A DNA stretch of 64,000 nucleotides from Euonymus europaeus (taxonomy: Eukaryota > Streptophyta > Magnoliopsida > Celastrales > Celastraceae). The notes below the pieces were generated by a model that saw only the letters and a program-made list of their open reading frames with translations, was not told the DNA's origin and made no database searches. Where the stretch lies: contig OY756963.1 of the NCBI GenBank assembly GCA_963580455.1, forward strand, positions 14,155,555-14,219,554, given 5' to 3'. The position numbers and the translations under genes are program-made. Numbering within the stretch: the first letter of the stretch is position 1; each line of letters opens with the position of its first letter. Positions 39,201 to 53,040 of this stretch are shown piece after piece.

Positions 39201-42200
39201 TGAGTAACTTCGGACCATCAAAGTTGCTCGGTGTACACTTTCTAATGTTCTTCCATGTCAAATGTTATGAGTATAAGCTTCCTAGATTATTCCGACGACA
39301 AAACACTAACTTTCTATGAGAAATGGATAAAATTATTAAAAGCTCCTACATAGAGAGAGTTGAGCAACTTCGGACCATCAAAGTTACTCGGTGTACACTT
39401 TTTAATGTTCTTTTATGTAAAACTTTTCGAGTATAGGCTTCCTAAATTATTTCGATGCCAAAACCATAACTTTCTATGACAAATAGACAAAACCGTTAAA
39501 AGTTCCTCCATAGAGAGAGTTGAGCAACTTCAGACCATCAAAGTTGCTCGGTGTCCACATTTTAATGTTCTTCTATGTCAAATTTTACGAGTATATGCTT
39601 CCTAGATTATTTCTATGATAAAACACTAACTTTCTATGACAAATAGACAAAACCGTTAAAAGCTCCTCCATAGAGAGAGTTGAGCAACTTGGGACCGTCA
39701 AAGTTGCTCGGTGTACACATTTTAATGTTCTTCTATGTCAAATTTTACGAGTATAAGCTTCCTAGATTATTTCTATGATAAAACACTAACTTTCTATGAC
39801 AAATGAACAAAACTGTTTAAAGCTCCTCCATAGAGAGCGTTGAGAAACTTCGGACCATCAAAGTTGCTCGGTGTACACTTTTTAATGTTCTTTTATGTCA
39901 AATTTTTCGAGTATAAGCTTCCTAGATTATTTCGATGCCAAAACCTTAACTTTCTATGACTAATAGACAAAACCGTTAAAAGTTCCTCCATAGAGAGAGT
40001 TGAGAAACTTCGGACCATCAAAGTTGCTCGGTGTACACATTTTAATGTTCTTCTATGCCAAATTTTACGAGTATAAGCTTCCTATATTATTTCGATGACA
40101 AAATACTAACTTTCTACGACAAATGGACAGTGTCGTTAAAAGCTCCTCCATAGAGAGAGTTGAGCAACTTGGGACCGTTAAAGTTGCTCGGTGTACACTT
40201 TTTATTGTTCTTCTATGTCAAATTTTATGAGTATATGCTTCCTAGATTATTTCGATGCGAAAATCCCAAGTTTCTATGACAAATGAACAAAATTGTTAAA
40301 AGCTCCTCCATAGAGAGCGTTCACCAACTTCGGACCATCAAAGTTGCTCGGTCTACAATTTTTATTGTTCTCCTATGTCAAATTTTATGAGTATAAGCTT
40401 CCTAGATTATTTCAATGCGAAAATCCAAAGTTAGTATGACAAATGGACAAAATAGTTAAAAAGCTCCTCCATAAAGAGAGTTCAGCAACGTCGGAGCTTC
40501 AAAGTGGTTCGCTGTCCAGTTTTTAATGTTCTTCTATGTCAAATTGTACGAGTATAAGGTTCTTTGATTATTTCGAAGCCAAAACGCTAACTTTCTTTGA
40601 CAAATGGACAAAAACGTTAAAAGCTCCTCCATAGAGAGAGTTGAGCAACTTCGGACCATCAAAGTTGCTCGGTGTACATTTCTTAATGTTCTTCCATGTC
40701 AAATTTTACGAGTATAAGCTTCCTAGATTATTTCAAGGACCAAACACTAACTTTCTGTGACAAATAGACAAAACGGTTAAAAGCTCCTCCATAGAGAGAG
40801 TTGAGCAACTTCGGACCATCAAAGTTGCTCGGCGTACACTTTCTAATGTTCTTCCATGTCAAATTTTATGAGTATAAGCTTCCTAGATTATTTCGACGAC
40901 AAAACACTAATATTCTACGACAAATGGTTAAAATTATTAAAAGCTCCTCCATAGAGAGAGTTGAGCAACTTCGGACCATCAAAGTTGCTCGGTGTACACT
41001 TTTTAATGTTCTTTTATGTCAAATTTTTCGAGTATAAGCTTCCTAGATTATTTCGATGCCAAAACCTTAACTTTCTATGACAAATAGACAAAACCGTTAA
41101 AAGTTCCTCCATAGAGAGAGTTGAGCAACTTCGGACCATCAAAGTTGCTCGGTGTACACATTTTAATGTTCTTCTATGTCAAATTTTACGAGTATAAGCT
41201 TCCTAGATTATTTCGATGATAAAACACTAACTTTCTACGACAAATGGACAGTGTCGTTAAAAGCTCCTCAATAGAGAGAGTTGAGCAACTTGGGACCGTG
41301 AAAGTTGCTCGGTGTACACTTTTTATTGTTTTTCTATGTCAAATTTTATGAGTATATGCTTCCTAGATTATTTCGATGCCAAAATCCCAAGTTTCTATGA
41401 CAAATGAACAAAATTGTTAAAAGCTCCTCCATAGAGAGCGTTGACCAACTTCAAACCATCAAAGTTTCTCGGTCAACAATTTTTATTGTTCTCCTATGTC
41501 AAATTTTATGAGTATAAGCTTCCTAGATTATTTGGATGCGAAAATCCAAAGTTTCTATGACAAATGGACAAAATAGTTAAAAAGCTCCTCCATAGAGAGA
41601 GTTCAGCAACGTCGGAGCTTCAAAGTGGCTCGCTGTCCAGTTTTTAATGTTCTTCTATGTCAAATTGTACGAGTATAAGGTTCTTTGATTAGTTCATTGC
41701 CAAAACACTAACTTTCTGTGACAAATGGACAAAACCGTTAAAAGCTCCTTCATAGAGAGAGTTGAGCAACTTCGGACCAAGAAAGTTGCTCGGTGTACAC
41801 TTTCAAATGTTCTTCCGTGTCAAATTTTACGAGTATAAGCTTCCTAGATTATTTCGAGGACAAAACACTAACTTTCTGTGACAAATGGACAAAACCGTTA
41901 AAAGCTCCTCCATAGAGAGAGTTGAGCAACTTCAGACCATCAAAGTTGCTCGGTGTACACTTTCTAATGTTCTTCCATGTCAAATTTTATGAGTATATGC
42001 TTCCTAGATTATTTCGACGACAAAACACTAACTTTCTATGAGAAATGGATAAAATTATTAAAAGCTCCTACATAGAGAGAGTTGAGCAACTTCGGACCAT
42101 CAAAGTTGCTCGGTGTACACATTTTAATGTTCTTCTATGCCAAATTTTACGAGTATAAGCTTCCTAAATTATTTCGATGATAAAACACTAATTTCTACGA

Positions 42201-43020
42201 CAAATGGACAGTGTCGTTAAAAGCTCCTCCATAGAGAGAGTTGAGCAACTTGGGACCGCGAAAGTTGCTCGGTGTACAATTTTTATTGTTCTTCTATGTC
42301 AAATTTTACGAGTATAAGCTTCCCAGATTATTTCGAGGACAAAACACTAACTTTCTGTGACAAATAGACAAAACGGTTAAAAGCTCCTCCATAGAGAGAG
42401 TTGAGCAACTTCGGACCATCAAAGTTTCTCGGTGTACACTTTCTAATGTTCTTCCTTGTCAAATTTTATGAGTATAAGCTTCCTAGATTATTTCGACGAC
42501 ACAACACTAACTTTCTATGACAAATGGATAAAATTATTAAAAGCTCCTCCATAGAGAGCGTTAAGCAACATCGGACCATCAAAGTTGCTCGGTCTATAAT
42601 TTTTATTGTTCTCCTATGTCAAATTTTATGAGTATAAGCTTCCTAGAATATTTCGATGCGAAAATCCAAAGTTTCTATGACAAATGGACAAAATAGTTAA
42701 AAAGCCCCTCCATAGAGAGAGTTCAGCAACGTCGGAGCTTCAAAGTGGCTCGCTGTCCAGTTTTTAATGTTCTTCTATGTCAAATTGTACGGTTATAAGG
42801 TTCTTTGATTATTTCGATGCCAAAACACTAACTTTCTGTGACAAATGGACAAAACCGTTAAAAGCTCCTCCATAGAGAGAGTTGAGCAACTTCGGACCAT
42901 GAAAGTTGCTCGGTGTACACTTTCTAATGTTCTTCCGTGTCAAATTTTACGAGTATAAGCTTCCTAGATTATTTCGAGGAAAAAACACTAACTTTCTGTG
43001 ACAAATGGACAAAACCGTTA
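36238..43020. repeat. HOR block with mixed 7-mer (~1,120 bp) and 10-mer (~1,600 bp) spacing
   Basis: M monomers at 36,238, 37,359, 38,957, 40,558, 41,679 and 42,799 give spacings of 1,121, 1,598, 1,601, 1,121 and 1,120 bp. Distinct variants recur about 1,598 bp apart, such as TAAAACTTTTCGAGTATAGG with CCAAAACCATAAC near 37,820 and 39,418. Correspondence between neighbouring units is partial, so this is a mosaic and not a clean HOR. No gene or non-satellite insertion is visible. Confidence 0.7.
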
Positions 43021-44942
43021 AAAACTCCTCCATAGAGAGAGTTGAGCAACTTCGGACCATCAAAGTTGCTCGGTGTACACATTTTAATGTTCTTCTATGT
43101 CAAATTTTACGAGTATAAGCTTCCTAGATTATTTCGATGATAAAACACTAACTTTCTTTGACAAATGAACAAAACTGTTAAAAGCTCCTCCATAGAGAGC
43201 GTTGAGCAAGTTCGGACCATCAAAGTTGCTCGGTGTAAACTTTTTAATGTTCTTTTATGTCAAATTTTTCGAGTATAAGCTTCCTAGATTATTTCGATGC
43301 CAAAACCTTAACTTTCTATGACAAATAGACAAAACCGTTGAAAGTTCCTCCATAGAGAGAGTTGAGAAACTTCGGACCATCAAAGTTGCTCTGTGTACTC
43401 ATTTTAATGTTCTCCTATGTCAAATTTTACGAGTATAAGCTTCCTATATTATTTCGATGATAAAACACTAACTTTCTACGACAAATGGACAGTGTCGTTA
43501 AAAGCTCCTCCAAAGAGAGAGTTGAGCAACTTGGGACCGTTAAAGTTGCTCGGTGTACACTTTTTATTGTTCTTCTATGTCAAATTTTATAAGTATATGC
43601 TTCCTATATTATTTCGATGCCAAAATCCCAAGTTTCTATGACAAATGAACAAAATTGTTAAAAGCTCCTCCATAGAGAGCGTTCGCCAACTTCGGACCAT
43701 CAAAGTTGCTTGGTCTACAATTTTTATTGTTCTCCTATGTCAAATTTTATGAGTATAAGCTTCCTAGATTATTTCAATGCGAAAATCAAAAGTTTCTATG
43801 ACAAATGGACAAAATAGTTCAAAAGCTCCTCCATAGAGAGAGTTCAGCAACGTCGGAGCTTCAACGTGGCTCGCTGTCCAGTTTTTAATGTTCTTCTATG
43901 TCAAATTGTACGAGTATAAGGTTCTTTGATTAGTTCATTGCCAAAACACTAACTTTCTGTGACAAATGGACAAAACCGTTAAAAACTCCTCCATAGAGAG
44001 AGTTGAGCAACTTCGGACCATCAAAGTTGCTCGGTGTACACATTTTAATGTTCTTCTATGTCAAATTTTACGAGTATAAGCTTCCTAGATTATTTCGATG
44101 ATAAAACACTAACTTTCTATGACAAATGAACAAAACTGTTAAAAGCTCCTCCATAGAGAGCGTTGAGCAAGTTCGGACCATCAAAGTTGCTCGGTGTAAA
44201 CTTTTTAATGTTCTTTTATGTCAAATTTTTCGAGTATAAGCTTCCTAGATTATTTCGATGCCAAAACCTTAACTTTCTATGACAAATAGACAAAACCGTT
44301 GAAAGTTCCTCCATAGAGAGAGTTGAGAAACTTCGGACCATCAAAGTTGCTCTGTGTACTCATTTTAATGTTCTCCTATGTCAAATTTTACGAGTATAAG
44401 CTTCCTATATTATTTCGATGATAAAACACTAACTTTCAACGACAAATGGACAGTGTCGTTAAAAGCTCCTCCATAGAGAGAGTTGAGCAACTTGGGACCG
44501 TTAAAGTTGCTCGGTGTACACTTTTTATTGTTCTTCTATGTCAAATTTTATAAGTATATGCTTCCTATATTATTTCGATGCCAAAATCCCAAGTTTCTAT
44601 GACAAAGGAACAAAATTGTTAAAAGCTCCTCCATAGAGAGCGTTCGCCAACTTCGGACCATCAAAGTTGCTCGGTCTACAATTTTTATTGTTCTCCTATG
44701 TCAAATTTTATGAGTATAAGCTTCCTAGATTATTTCAATGCGAAAATCAAAAGTTTCTATGACAAATGGACAAAATAGTTCAAAAGCTCCTCCATAGAGA
44801 GAGTTCAGCAACGTCGGAGCTTCAACGTGGCTCGCTGTCCAGTTTTTAATGTTCTTCTATGTCAAATTGTACGAGTATAAGGTTCTTTGATTAGTTCATT
44901 GCCAAAACACTAACTTTCTGTGACAAATGGACAAAACCGTTA
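43021..44942. repeat. 961-bp (6-mer) tandem duplication
   Basis: Copy 1 spans about 43,021-43,981 and copy 2 about 43,982-44,942. Both hold, in order, GTTGAGCAAGTTCGGACC, TGCTCTGTGTACTCATTT, TATAAGTATATGC, GTTCGCCAACTTCGG, CTTCAACGTGGCTCG and GATTAGTTCATTGCC. I saw only a few differences, such as CCAAAGAG versus CCATAGAG, CTTGGTC versus CTCGGTC, and TTCTACGAC versus TTCAACGAC. The breakpoints lie in a ~36-bp tract (AACACTAACTTTCTGTGAC onward) common to many monomers, as expected for in-register unequal exchange. Confidence 0.85.
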
Positions 44943-46089
44943 AAAGCTCCTTCATAGAGAGAGTTGAGCAACTTCGGACCATGAAAGTTGCTCGGTGTAC
45001 ACTTTCAAATGTTCTTCCGTGTCAAATTTTACGAGTATAAGTTTCCAAGATTATTTCGATGATAAAACACTAACTTTCTACGACAAATGGACAGTGTCGT
45101 TAAAAGCTCCTCCATAGAGAGAGTTGAGCAACTTGGGACCGTGAAAGTTGCTCGGATTACACTTTTTATTGTTCTTCTATGTCAAATTTTATGAGTATAT
45201 GCTTCCTCGATTATTTCGACGACAAAACACTAACTTTCTATGAGAAATGGATAAAATTATTAAAAGCTCTTACATAGAGAGAGTTGAGCAACTTCGGACC
45301 ATCAAAGTTGCTCGGTGTACAATTTTTAATGTTCTTTTATGTCAAATTTTTCGAGTATAAGCTTGCTAGATTATTTCAATGCCAAAACCTTAACTTTCTA
45401 TGACAAATAGACAAAACCGTTAAAAGTTCCTCCATAGTGAGAGTTGAGCAACTTTGGACCATCAAAGTTGCTCGGTGTACGCATTTTAATGTTCTTCTAT
45501 GTCAAATTTTACGAGTATATGCTTCCTAGATTATTTCGATGATAAAACACTAACTTTCTATGACAAATGGACAGTGTCGTTAAAAGCTCCTCCATAGAGA
45601 GAGTTGAGCAACTTGGGACCGTCAAAGTTGCTCGGTGTACACTTTTTTTTTCTTCTATGTCAAATTTTATGAGTATAAGCTTCCTAGATTGTTTCGATGC
45701 CAAAATCCCACGTTTCTATGACAAATGCACAAAATTGTTAAAAGCTCCTCCATAGAGAGCGTTAAGCAACATCGGACCATCAAAGTTGCTCGGTCTATAA
45801 TTTTTATTGTTCTCCAATGTCAAATTTTATGAGTATAAGCTACCTAGATTATTTCGATGCGAAAATCCAAAGTTTCTATGACAAATGGACAAAATAGGTA
45901 AAAAGCTCCTCCATAGAGAGAGTTCAGCAACGTCGGAGCTTCAAAGTGGCTCGCTGTCCTGTTTTTAATGTTCTTCTATGTCAAATTGCACGAGTATAAG
46001 GTTCTTTGATTATTTCGATCCAAAAACACTAACTTTCTGTGACAAATGGACAAAACCGTTAAAAGCACCTCCATAGAGAGAGTTGAGCA

Positions 46090-46115
46090 ACTTCGGACAA
46101 TGAATGGGTGTACAC
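46090..46115. repeat. Monomer lacking the right dyad arm (6-bp loss)
   Basis: The sequence reads CTTCGGACAATGAATGGGTG where neighbours have CATGAAAGTTGCTCGGTG. Most of the AAGTTGCTC arm is gone. The same lesion appears 7,092 bp downstream, near 53,191. Confidence 0.8.
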
Positions 46116-48056
46116 TTTCTAATGTTCTTCCGTGTCAAATTTTACGAGTATAAGCTTCCAAGATTATTTCGAGGACAAAACGCTAACTTTCTGTAACAAA
46201 TCGACAAAACCGTTAAAAGCTCCTCCATAGAGAGAGTTGAGCAACTTCGGACCATCAAAGTTGCTCGGTGTACACTTTCTAATGTTCTTCCATGTCAAAT
46301 TTTATGAGTATAAGCTTCCTAGATTATTTCGACGACAAAACACTAACTTTCTATTAGAAATGGATAAAATTATTAAAAGCTCCTACATAGAGAGAGTTGA
46401 ACAACTTCGGACCATCAAAGTTGCTCGGTGTACACTTTTTAATGTTCTTTTATGTCAAATTTTTCGAGTATAAGCTTCCTAGATTATTTCGATGCCAAAA
46501 CCTTAACTTTCTATGACAAATAGACAAAACCGTTAAAAGTTCCTCCATAGAGAGAGTTGAGCAACTTCGGACAATCAAAGTTGCTCGTTGTACACAATTT
46601 AATGTTCTTCTGTGTCAAATTTTACGAGTATATGCTTCCTAGATTATTTCGATGATAAAACACTAACTTTCTATGACAAATGGACAGTGTCGTTAAAAGC
46701 TCTTCCATAGAGTGAGTTGAGCAACTTGGGACCGTCAAAGTTGCTCGGTGTACACTTTTTTTTTCTTCTATGTCAAATTTTATGAGTTTAAGCTTCCTAG
46801 ATTATTTCGATTCCAAAATCCCAAAGTTCTATGACAAATGAACAAAACTGTTAAAAGCTCCTCCATAGAGAGCGTTGAGCAACTTCGGACCATCAAAGTT
46901 GCTCGGTGTACACTTTCTAATGTTCTTCCTTGTCAAATTTTATGAGTATAAGCTTCCTAGATTATTTCGACGACAAAACACTAACTTTCTACGACAAATG
47001 GTTAAAATTATTAAAAGCTCCTCCATAGAGAGAGTTGAGCAACTTCGGACCATCAAAGTTGCTCGGTGTACACTTTTTAATGTTCTTTTATGTCAAATTT
47101 TTCGAGTATAGGCTTCCTAGATTATTTGGATGCCAAAACCTTAACTTTCTATGACAAATAGACAAAACCGTTAAAAGTTCCTCCATAGAGAGAGTTGAGC
47201 AACTTCGGACCATCAAAGTTGCTCGGTGTACACATTTTAATGTTCTTCTATGTCAAATTTTACGAGTATATGCTTCCTAGATTATTTCGATGATAAAACA
47301 CTAACTTTCTATGACAAATGGACAGTGTCGTTAAAAGCTCCTCCATAGAGTGAGTTGAGCAACTTGGGACCGTCAAAGTTGCTCGGTGTACACTTTTTTC
47401 TTCTTCTATGTCAAATTTTATGAGTTTAAGCTTCCTAGATTATTTCGATTCCAAAATCCCAAAGTTCTATGACAAATGAACAAAACTGTTAAAAGCTCCT
47501 CCATAGAGAGCGTTGAGCAACTTCGGACCATCAAAGTTGCTCGGTGTACACTTTTTAATGTTCTTTTATGTCAAATTTTTCGAGTATAAGCTTCCTAGAT
47601 TATTTCGATGCCAAAACCTTAACTTTCTATGACAATTAGCAAAACCGTTAAAAGTTCCTCCATAGAGAGAGTTGAGCAACTTCGGACCATCAAAGTTGCT
47701 CGGTGTACACATTTTAATGTTCTTCTATGTCAAATTTTACGAGTATAAGCTTCCTAGATTATTTCGATGATAAAACACTAACTTTCTACGACAAATGGAA
47801 AGTGTCGTTAAAAGCTCCTCCATAGAGAGAGTTGAGCACCTTGGGACCGTGAAAGTTGCTCGGTGTACACTTTTTATTGTTCTTCTATGTCAAATTTTAT
47901 GAGTATATGCTTCCTAGATTATTTCGATGCCAAAATCCCAAGTTTCTATGAAAAATGACCAAAATTGTTAAAAGCTCCTCCATAGAGAGCGTTGACCAAC
48001 TTCGGACCATCAAAGTTGCTCGGTCTACAATTTTTATTGTTCTCCTATGTCAAATT

Positions 48057-51000
48057 TTATGAGTATAAGCTTCCTAGATTATTTCAATGCGAAAATCCAA
48101 AGTTTCTATGACAAATGGACAAAATAGTAAAAAGCTCCTCCATAGAGAGAGTTCAGCAACGTCGGAGCTTCAAAGTGGCTCGCTGTCCAGTTTTTAATGT
48201 TCTTCTATGTCAAATTGTACGAGTATAAGGTTCTTTGATTATTTCGATGCCAAAACACTAACTTTCTGTGACAAATGGACAAAAATGTTAAAAGCTCCTC
48301 CATAGAGAGAGTTGAGCAACTTCGGACCATCAAAGTTGCTCGGTGTACATTTTCTAATGTTCTTCTATGTCAAATTTTACGAGTATAAGCTTCCTAGATT
48401 ATTTCGAGGACAAAACACTAACTTTCTGTGAAAAATGGACAGTGTCGTTAAAAGCTCCTCCATAGAGTGAGTTGAGCAACTTGGGACCGTCAAAGTTGCT
48501 CGGTGTACACTTTTTTCTTCTTCTATGTCAAATTTTATGAGTTTAAGCTTCCTAGATTATTTCGACGACAAAATCCCAAAGTTCTATGACAAATGAACAA
48601 AACTGTTAAAAGCTCCTCCATAGAGAGCGTTGAGCAACTTCGGACCATCAAAGTTGCTCGGTGTACACTTTTTAATGTTCTTTTATGTCAAATTTTTCGA
48701 GTATAAGCTTCCTAGATTATTTCGATGTCAAAACCTTAACTTTCTATGACAAATAGCAAAACCGTTAAAAGTTCCTCCATAGAGAGAGTTGAGCAACTTC
48801 GGACCATCAAAGTTGCTCGGTGTACACATTTTAATGTTCTTCTATGTCAAATTTTACGAGTATATGCTTCCTAGATTATGTCGATGATAAAACACTAACT
48901 TTCTATGACAAATGGACAGTGTCGTTAAAAGCTCCTCGATCGAGTGAGTTGAGCAACTTGGGACCGTCAAAGTTGCTCGGTGTACACTTTTTTCTTCTTC
49001 TATGTCAAATTTTATGAGTTTAAGCTTCCTAGATTATTTCGATTCCAAAATCCCAAAGTTCTATGACAAATGAACAAAACTGTTAAAAGCTCCTCCATAG
49101 AGAGCGTTGAGCAACTTCGGACCATCAAAGTTGCTCGGTGTACACTTTTTAATGTTCTTTTATGTCAAATTTTTCGAGTTTAAGCTTCCTAGATTATTTC
49201 GATGCCAAAACCTTAACTTTCTATGACAAATAGCAAAACCGTTAAAAGTTCCTCCATAGAGAGAATTGAGCAACTTCGGACCATCAAAGTTGCTCGGTGT
49301 ACACATTTTAATGTTCTTCTATGTCAAATTTTACGAGTATAAGCTTCCTAGATTATTTCGATGATAAAACACTAACTTTCTACGACAAATGGACAGTGTC
49401 GTTAAAAGCTCCTCCATAGAGAGAGTTGAGCACCTTGGGACCGTGAAAGTTGCTCGGTGTACACTTTTTATTGTTCTTCTATGTCAAATTTTATGAGTAT
49501 ATGCTTCCTAGATTATTTCGATGCCAAAATCCCAAGTTTCTATGAAAAATGACCAAAATTGTTAAAAGCTCCTCCATAGAGAGCGTTGACCAACTTCGGA
49601 CCATCAAAGTTGCTCGGTCTACAATTTTTATTGTTCTCCTATGTCAAATTTTATGAGTATAAGCTTCCTAGATTATTTCAATGCGAAAATCCAATGTTTC
49701 TATGAAAAATGGACAAAATTGTTAAAAAGCTCCTCCATAGAGAGAGTTCAGCAACGTCGGAGCTTCAAAGTGGCTCGCTGTCCAGTTTTTAATGTTCTTC
49801 TATGTCAAATTGTACGAGTATAAGGTTCTTTGATTATTTCGATGCCAAAACACTAACTTTCTGTGACAAATGGACAAAAATGTTAAAAGCTCCTCCATAG
49901 AGAGAGTTGAGCAACTTCGGACCATCAAAGTTGCTCGATGTACATTTTCTAATGTTCTTCTATGTCAAATTTTACGAGTATAAGCTTCCTAGATTATTTC
50001 GAGGACAACACACTAACTTTCTGTGAAAAATAGACAAAACGGTTAAAAGATCCTTCATAGAGAGAGTTGAGCAACTTCGGACCATCAAAGTTGCTCGGTG
50101 TACACTTTCTAATGTTCTTCCTTGTCAAATTTTATGAGTATAAGCTTCCTAGATTATTTCGATGACAAAACACTAACTTTCTACGACAAATGGTTAAAAT
50201 TATTAAAAGCTCCTCCATAGAGAGAGTTGAGCAACTTCGGACCATCAAAGTTGCTCGGTGTACACATTTTAATGTTCTTCTATGTCAAATTTTACGAGTA
50301 TAAGCTTCCTAGATTATTTCGATGATAAAACACTAACTTTCTACGACAAATGGACAGTGTCGTTATGAGTATAAGCTTCCTAGATTATTTCAATGCGAAA
50401 ATCCAAAGTTTCTATGACAAATGGACAAAATAGTTAAAAAGCTCCTCCATAGAGGGAGTTCAGCAACGTCGGAGCTTCAAAGTGGCTCGCTGTCCAGTTT
50501 TTAATGTTCTTCTATGTCAAATTGTACGAGTATAAGGTTCTTTGATTATTTCGATGCCAAAACACTAACTTTCTGTGACAAATGGACAAAAATGTTAAAA
50601 GCTCCTCCATAGAGAGAGTTGAGCAACTTCGGACCATCAAAGTTGCTCGGTGTACATTTTCTAATGTTCTTCTATGTCAAATTTTACGAGTATAAGCTTC
50701 CTAGATTATTTCGAGGACAAAACACTAACTTTCTGTGAAAAATGGACAGTGTCGTTAAAAGCTCCTCCATAGAGTGAGTTGAGCAACTTGGGACCGTCAA
50801 AGTTGCTCGGTGTACACTTTTTTCTTCTTCTATGTCAAATTTTATGAGTTTAAGCTTCCTAGATTATTTCGACGACAAAATCCCAAAGTTCTATGACAAA
50901 TGAACAAAACTGTTAAAAGCTCCTCCATAGAGAGCGTTGAGCAACTTCGGACCATCAAAGTTGCTCGGTGTACACTTTTTAATGTTCTTTTATGTCAAAT

Positions 51001-52668
51001 TTTTCGAGTATAAGCTTCCTAGATTATTTCGATGTCAAAACCTTAACTTTCTATGACAAATAGCAAAACCGTTAAAAGTTCCTCCATAGAGAGAGTTGAG
51101 CAACTTCGGACCATCAAAGTTGCTCGGTGTACACATTTTAATGTTCTTCTATGTCAAATTTTACGAGTATATGCTTCCTAGATTATGTCGATGATAAAAC
51201 ACTAACTTTCTATGACAAATGGACAGTGTCGTTAAAAGCTCCTCGATCGAGTGAGTTGAGCAACTTGGGACCGTCAAAGTTGCTCGGTGTACACTTTTTT
51301 CTTCTTCTATGTCAAATTTTATGAGTTTAAGCTTCCTAGATTATTTCGATTCCAAAATCCCAAAGTTCTATGACAAATGAACAAAACTGTTAAAAGCTCC
51401 TCCATAGAGAGCGTTGAGCAACTTCGGACCATCAAAGTTGCTCGGTGTACACTTTTTAATGTTCTTTTATGTCAAATTTTTCGAGTTTAAGCTTCCTAGA
51501 TTATTTCGATGCCAAAACCTTAACTTTCTATGACAAATAGCAAAACCGTTAAAAGTTCCTCCATAGAGAGAATTGAGCAACTTCGGACCATCAAAGTTGC
51601 TCGGTGTACACATTTTAATGTTCTTCTATGTCAAATTTTACGAGTATAAGCTTCCTAGATTATTTCGATGATAAAACACTAACTTTCTACGACAAATGGA
51701 CAGTGTCGTTAAAAGCTCCTCCATAGAGAGAGTTGAGCACCTTGGGACCGTGAAAGTTGCTCGGTGTACACTTTTTATTGTTCTTCTATGTCAAATTTTA
51801 TGAGTATATGCTTCCTAGATTATTTCGATGCCAAAATCCCAAGTTTCTATGAAAAATGACCAAAATTGTTAAAAGCTCCTCCATAGAGAGCGTTGACCAA
51901 CTTCGGACCATCAAAGTTGCTCGGTCTACAATTTTTATTGTTCTCCTATGTCAAATTTTATGAGTATAAGCTTCCTAGATTATTTCAATGCGAAAATCCA
52001 ATGTTTCTATGAAAAATGGACAAAATTGTTAAAAAGCTCCTCCATAGAGAGAGTTCAGCAACGTCGGAGCTTCAAAGTGGCTCGCTGTCCAGTTTTTAAT
52101 GTTCTTCTATGTCAAATTGTACGAGTATAAGGTTCTTTGATTATTTCGATGCCAAAACACTAACTTTCTGTGACAAATGGACAAAAACGTTAAAAGCTCC
52201 TCCATAGAGAGAGTTGAGCAACTTCGGACCATCAAAGTTGCTCGATGTACATTTTCTAATGTTCTTCTATGTCAAATTTTATGAGTATAAGCTTCCTAGA
52301 TTATTTCGAGGACAACACACTAACTTTCTGTGAAAAATAGACAAAACGGTTAAAAGATCCTTCATAGAGAGAGTTGAGCAACTTCGGACCATCAAAGTTG
52401 CTCGGTGTACACTTTCTAATGTTCTTCCTTGTCAAATTTTATGAGTATAAGCTTCCTAGATTATTTCGATGACAAAACACTAACTTTCTACGACAAATGG
52501 TTAAAATTATTAAAAGCTCCTCCATAGAGAGAGTTGAGCAACTTCGGACCATCAAAGTTGCTCGGTGTACACATTTTAATGTTCTTCTATGTCAAATTTT
52601 ACGAGTATAAGCTTCCTAGATTATTTCGATGATAAAACACTAACTTTCTACGACAAATGGACAGTGTC
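48057..52668. repeat. Nested ~2.31-kb tandem duplication inside copy 1
   Basis: The segment at about 48,057-50,362 is repeated at about 50,363-52,668. M monomers at 48,229 and 49,824 match those at 50,536 and 52,131 at an offset of 2,307 bp. The offset is 2,306 bp just after the junction and becomes 2,307 after a 1-bp indel in ATAGTAAAAAG versus ATAGTTAAAAAG. The period equals 14 monomers plus about 67 bp, so monomer register was not preserved. The corresponding pair in copy 2 lies at about 55,149-59,760. Confidence 0.9.
50340..50390. repeat. Chimeric truncated monomer at an out-of-register junction
   Basis: The 3' part of one monomer (GACAGTGTCGTTA) runs directly into the middle of another (TTATGAGTATAAGC). 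The usual CTCCTCCATAGAGAGAG, dyad and T-rich segment, about 90 bp, is absent. The two parents share TTA at the joint, so the join carries 3-bp microhomology. Confidence 0.9.
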
Positions 52669-53040
52669 GTTAAAAGCTCCTCCATAGAGAGAGTTGAGCA
52701 CCTTGGGACCGTGAAAGTTGCTCGGTGTACACTTTTTATTGTTCTTCTATGTCAAATTTTATGAGTATATGCTTCCTAGATTATTTCGATGCCAAAATCC
52801 CATGTTTCTATGAAAAATGACCAAAATTGTTAAAAGCTCCTCCATAGAGAGCGTTGACCAACTTCGGACCATCAAAGTTGCTCGGTCAACAATTTTTATT
52901 GTTCTCCTATGTCAAATTTTATGAGTATAAGCTTCCTAGAATATTTCGATGCGAAAATCCAAAGTTTCTATGACAAATGGACAAAATAGTTAAAAAGCTC
53001 TGCCATAGAGAGAGTTCATCAACGTCGAAACTTCAAAGTA

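Larger units (their letters stand above)
45949..53040. repeat. 7,092-bp segmental tandem duplication, copy 1
   Basis: Every landmark in this segment recurs exactly 7,092 bp downstream: M monomers at 46,000, 48,229, 49,824, 50,536 and 52,131, the CAATGAATGGGTG deletion monomer near 46,099, and the CGATCG variants near 48,935 and 51,244. The left break is near the GCTCGCTGTCCTG of an M monomer. Just upstream the two sequences differ (GGAGCTTCAAAGTG versus CGAAACTTCAAAGTA). The unit is not a whole number of monomers, because it contains an out-of-register junction at about 50,363. Confidence 0.93.
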
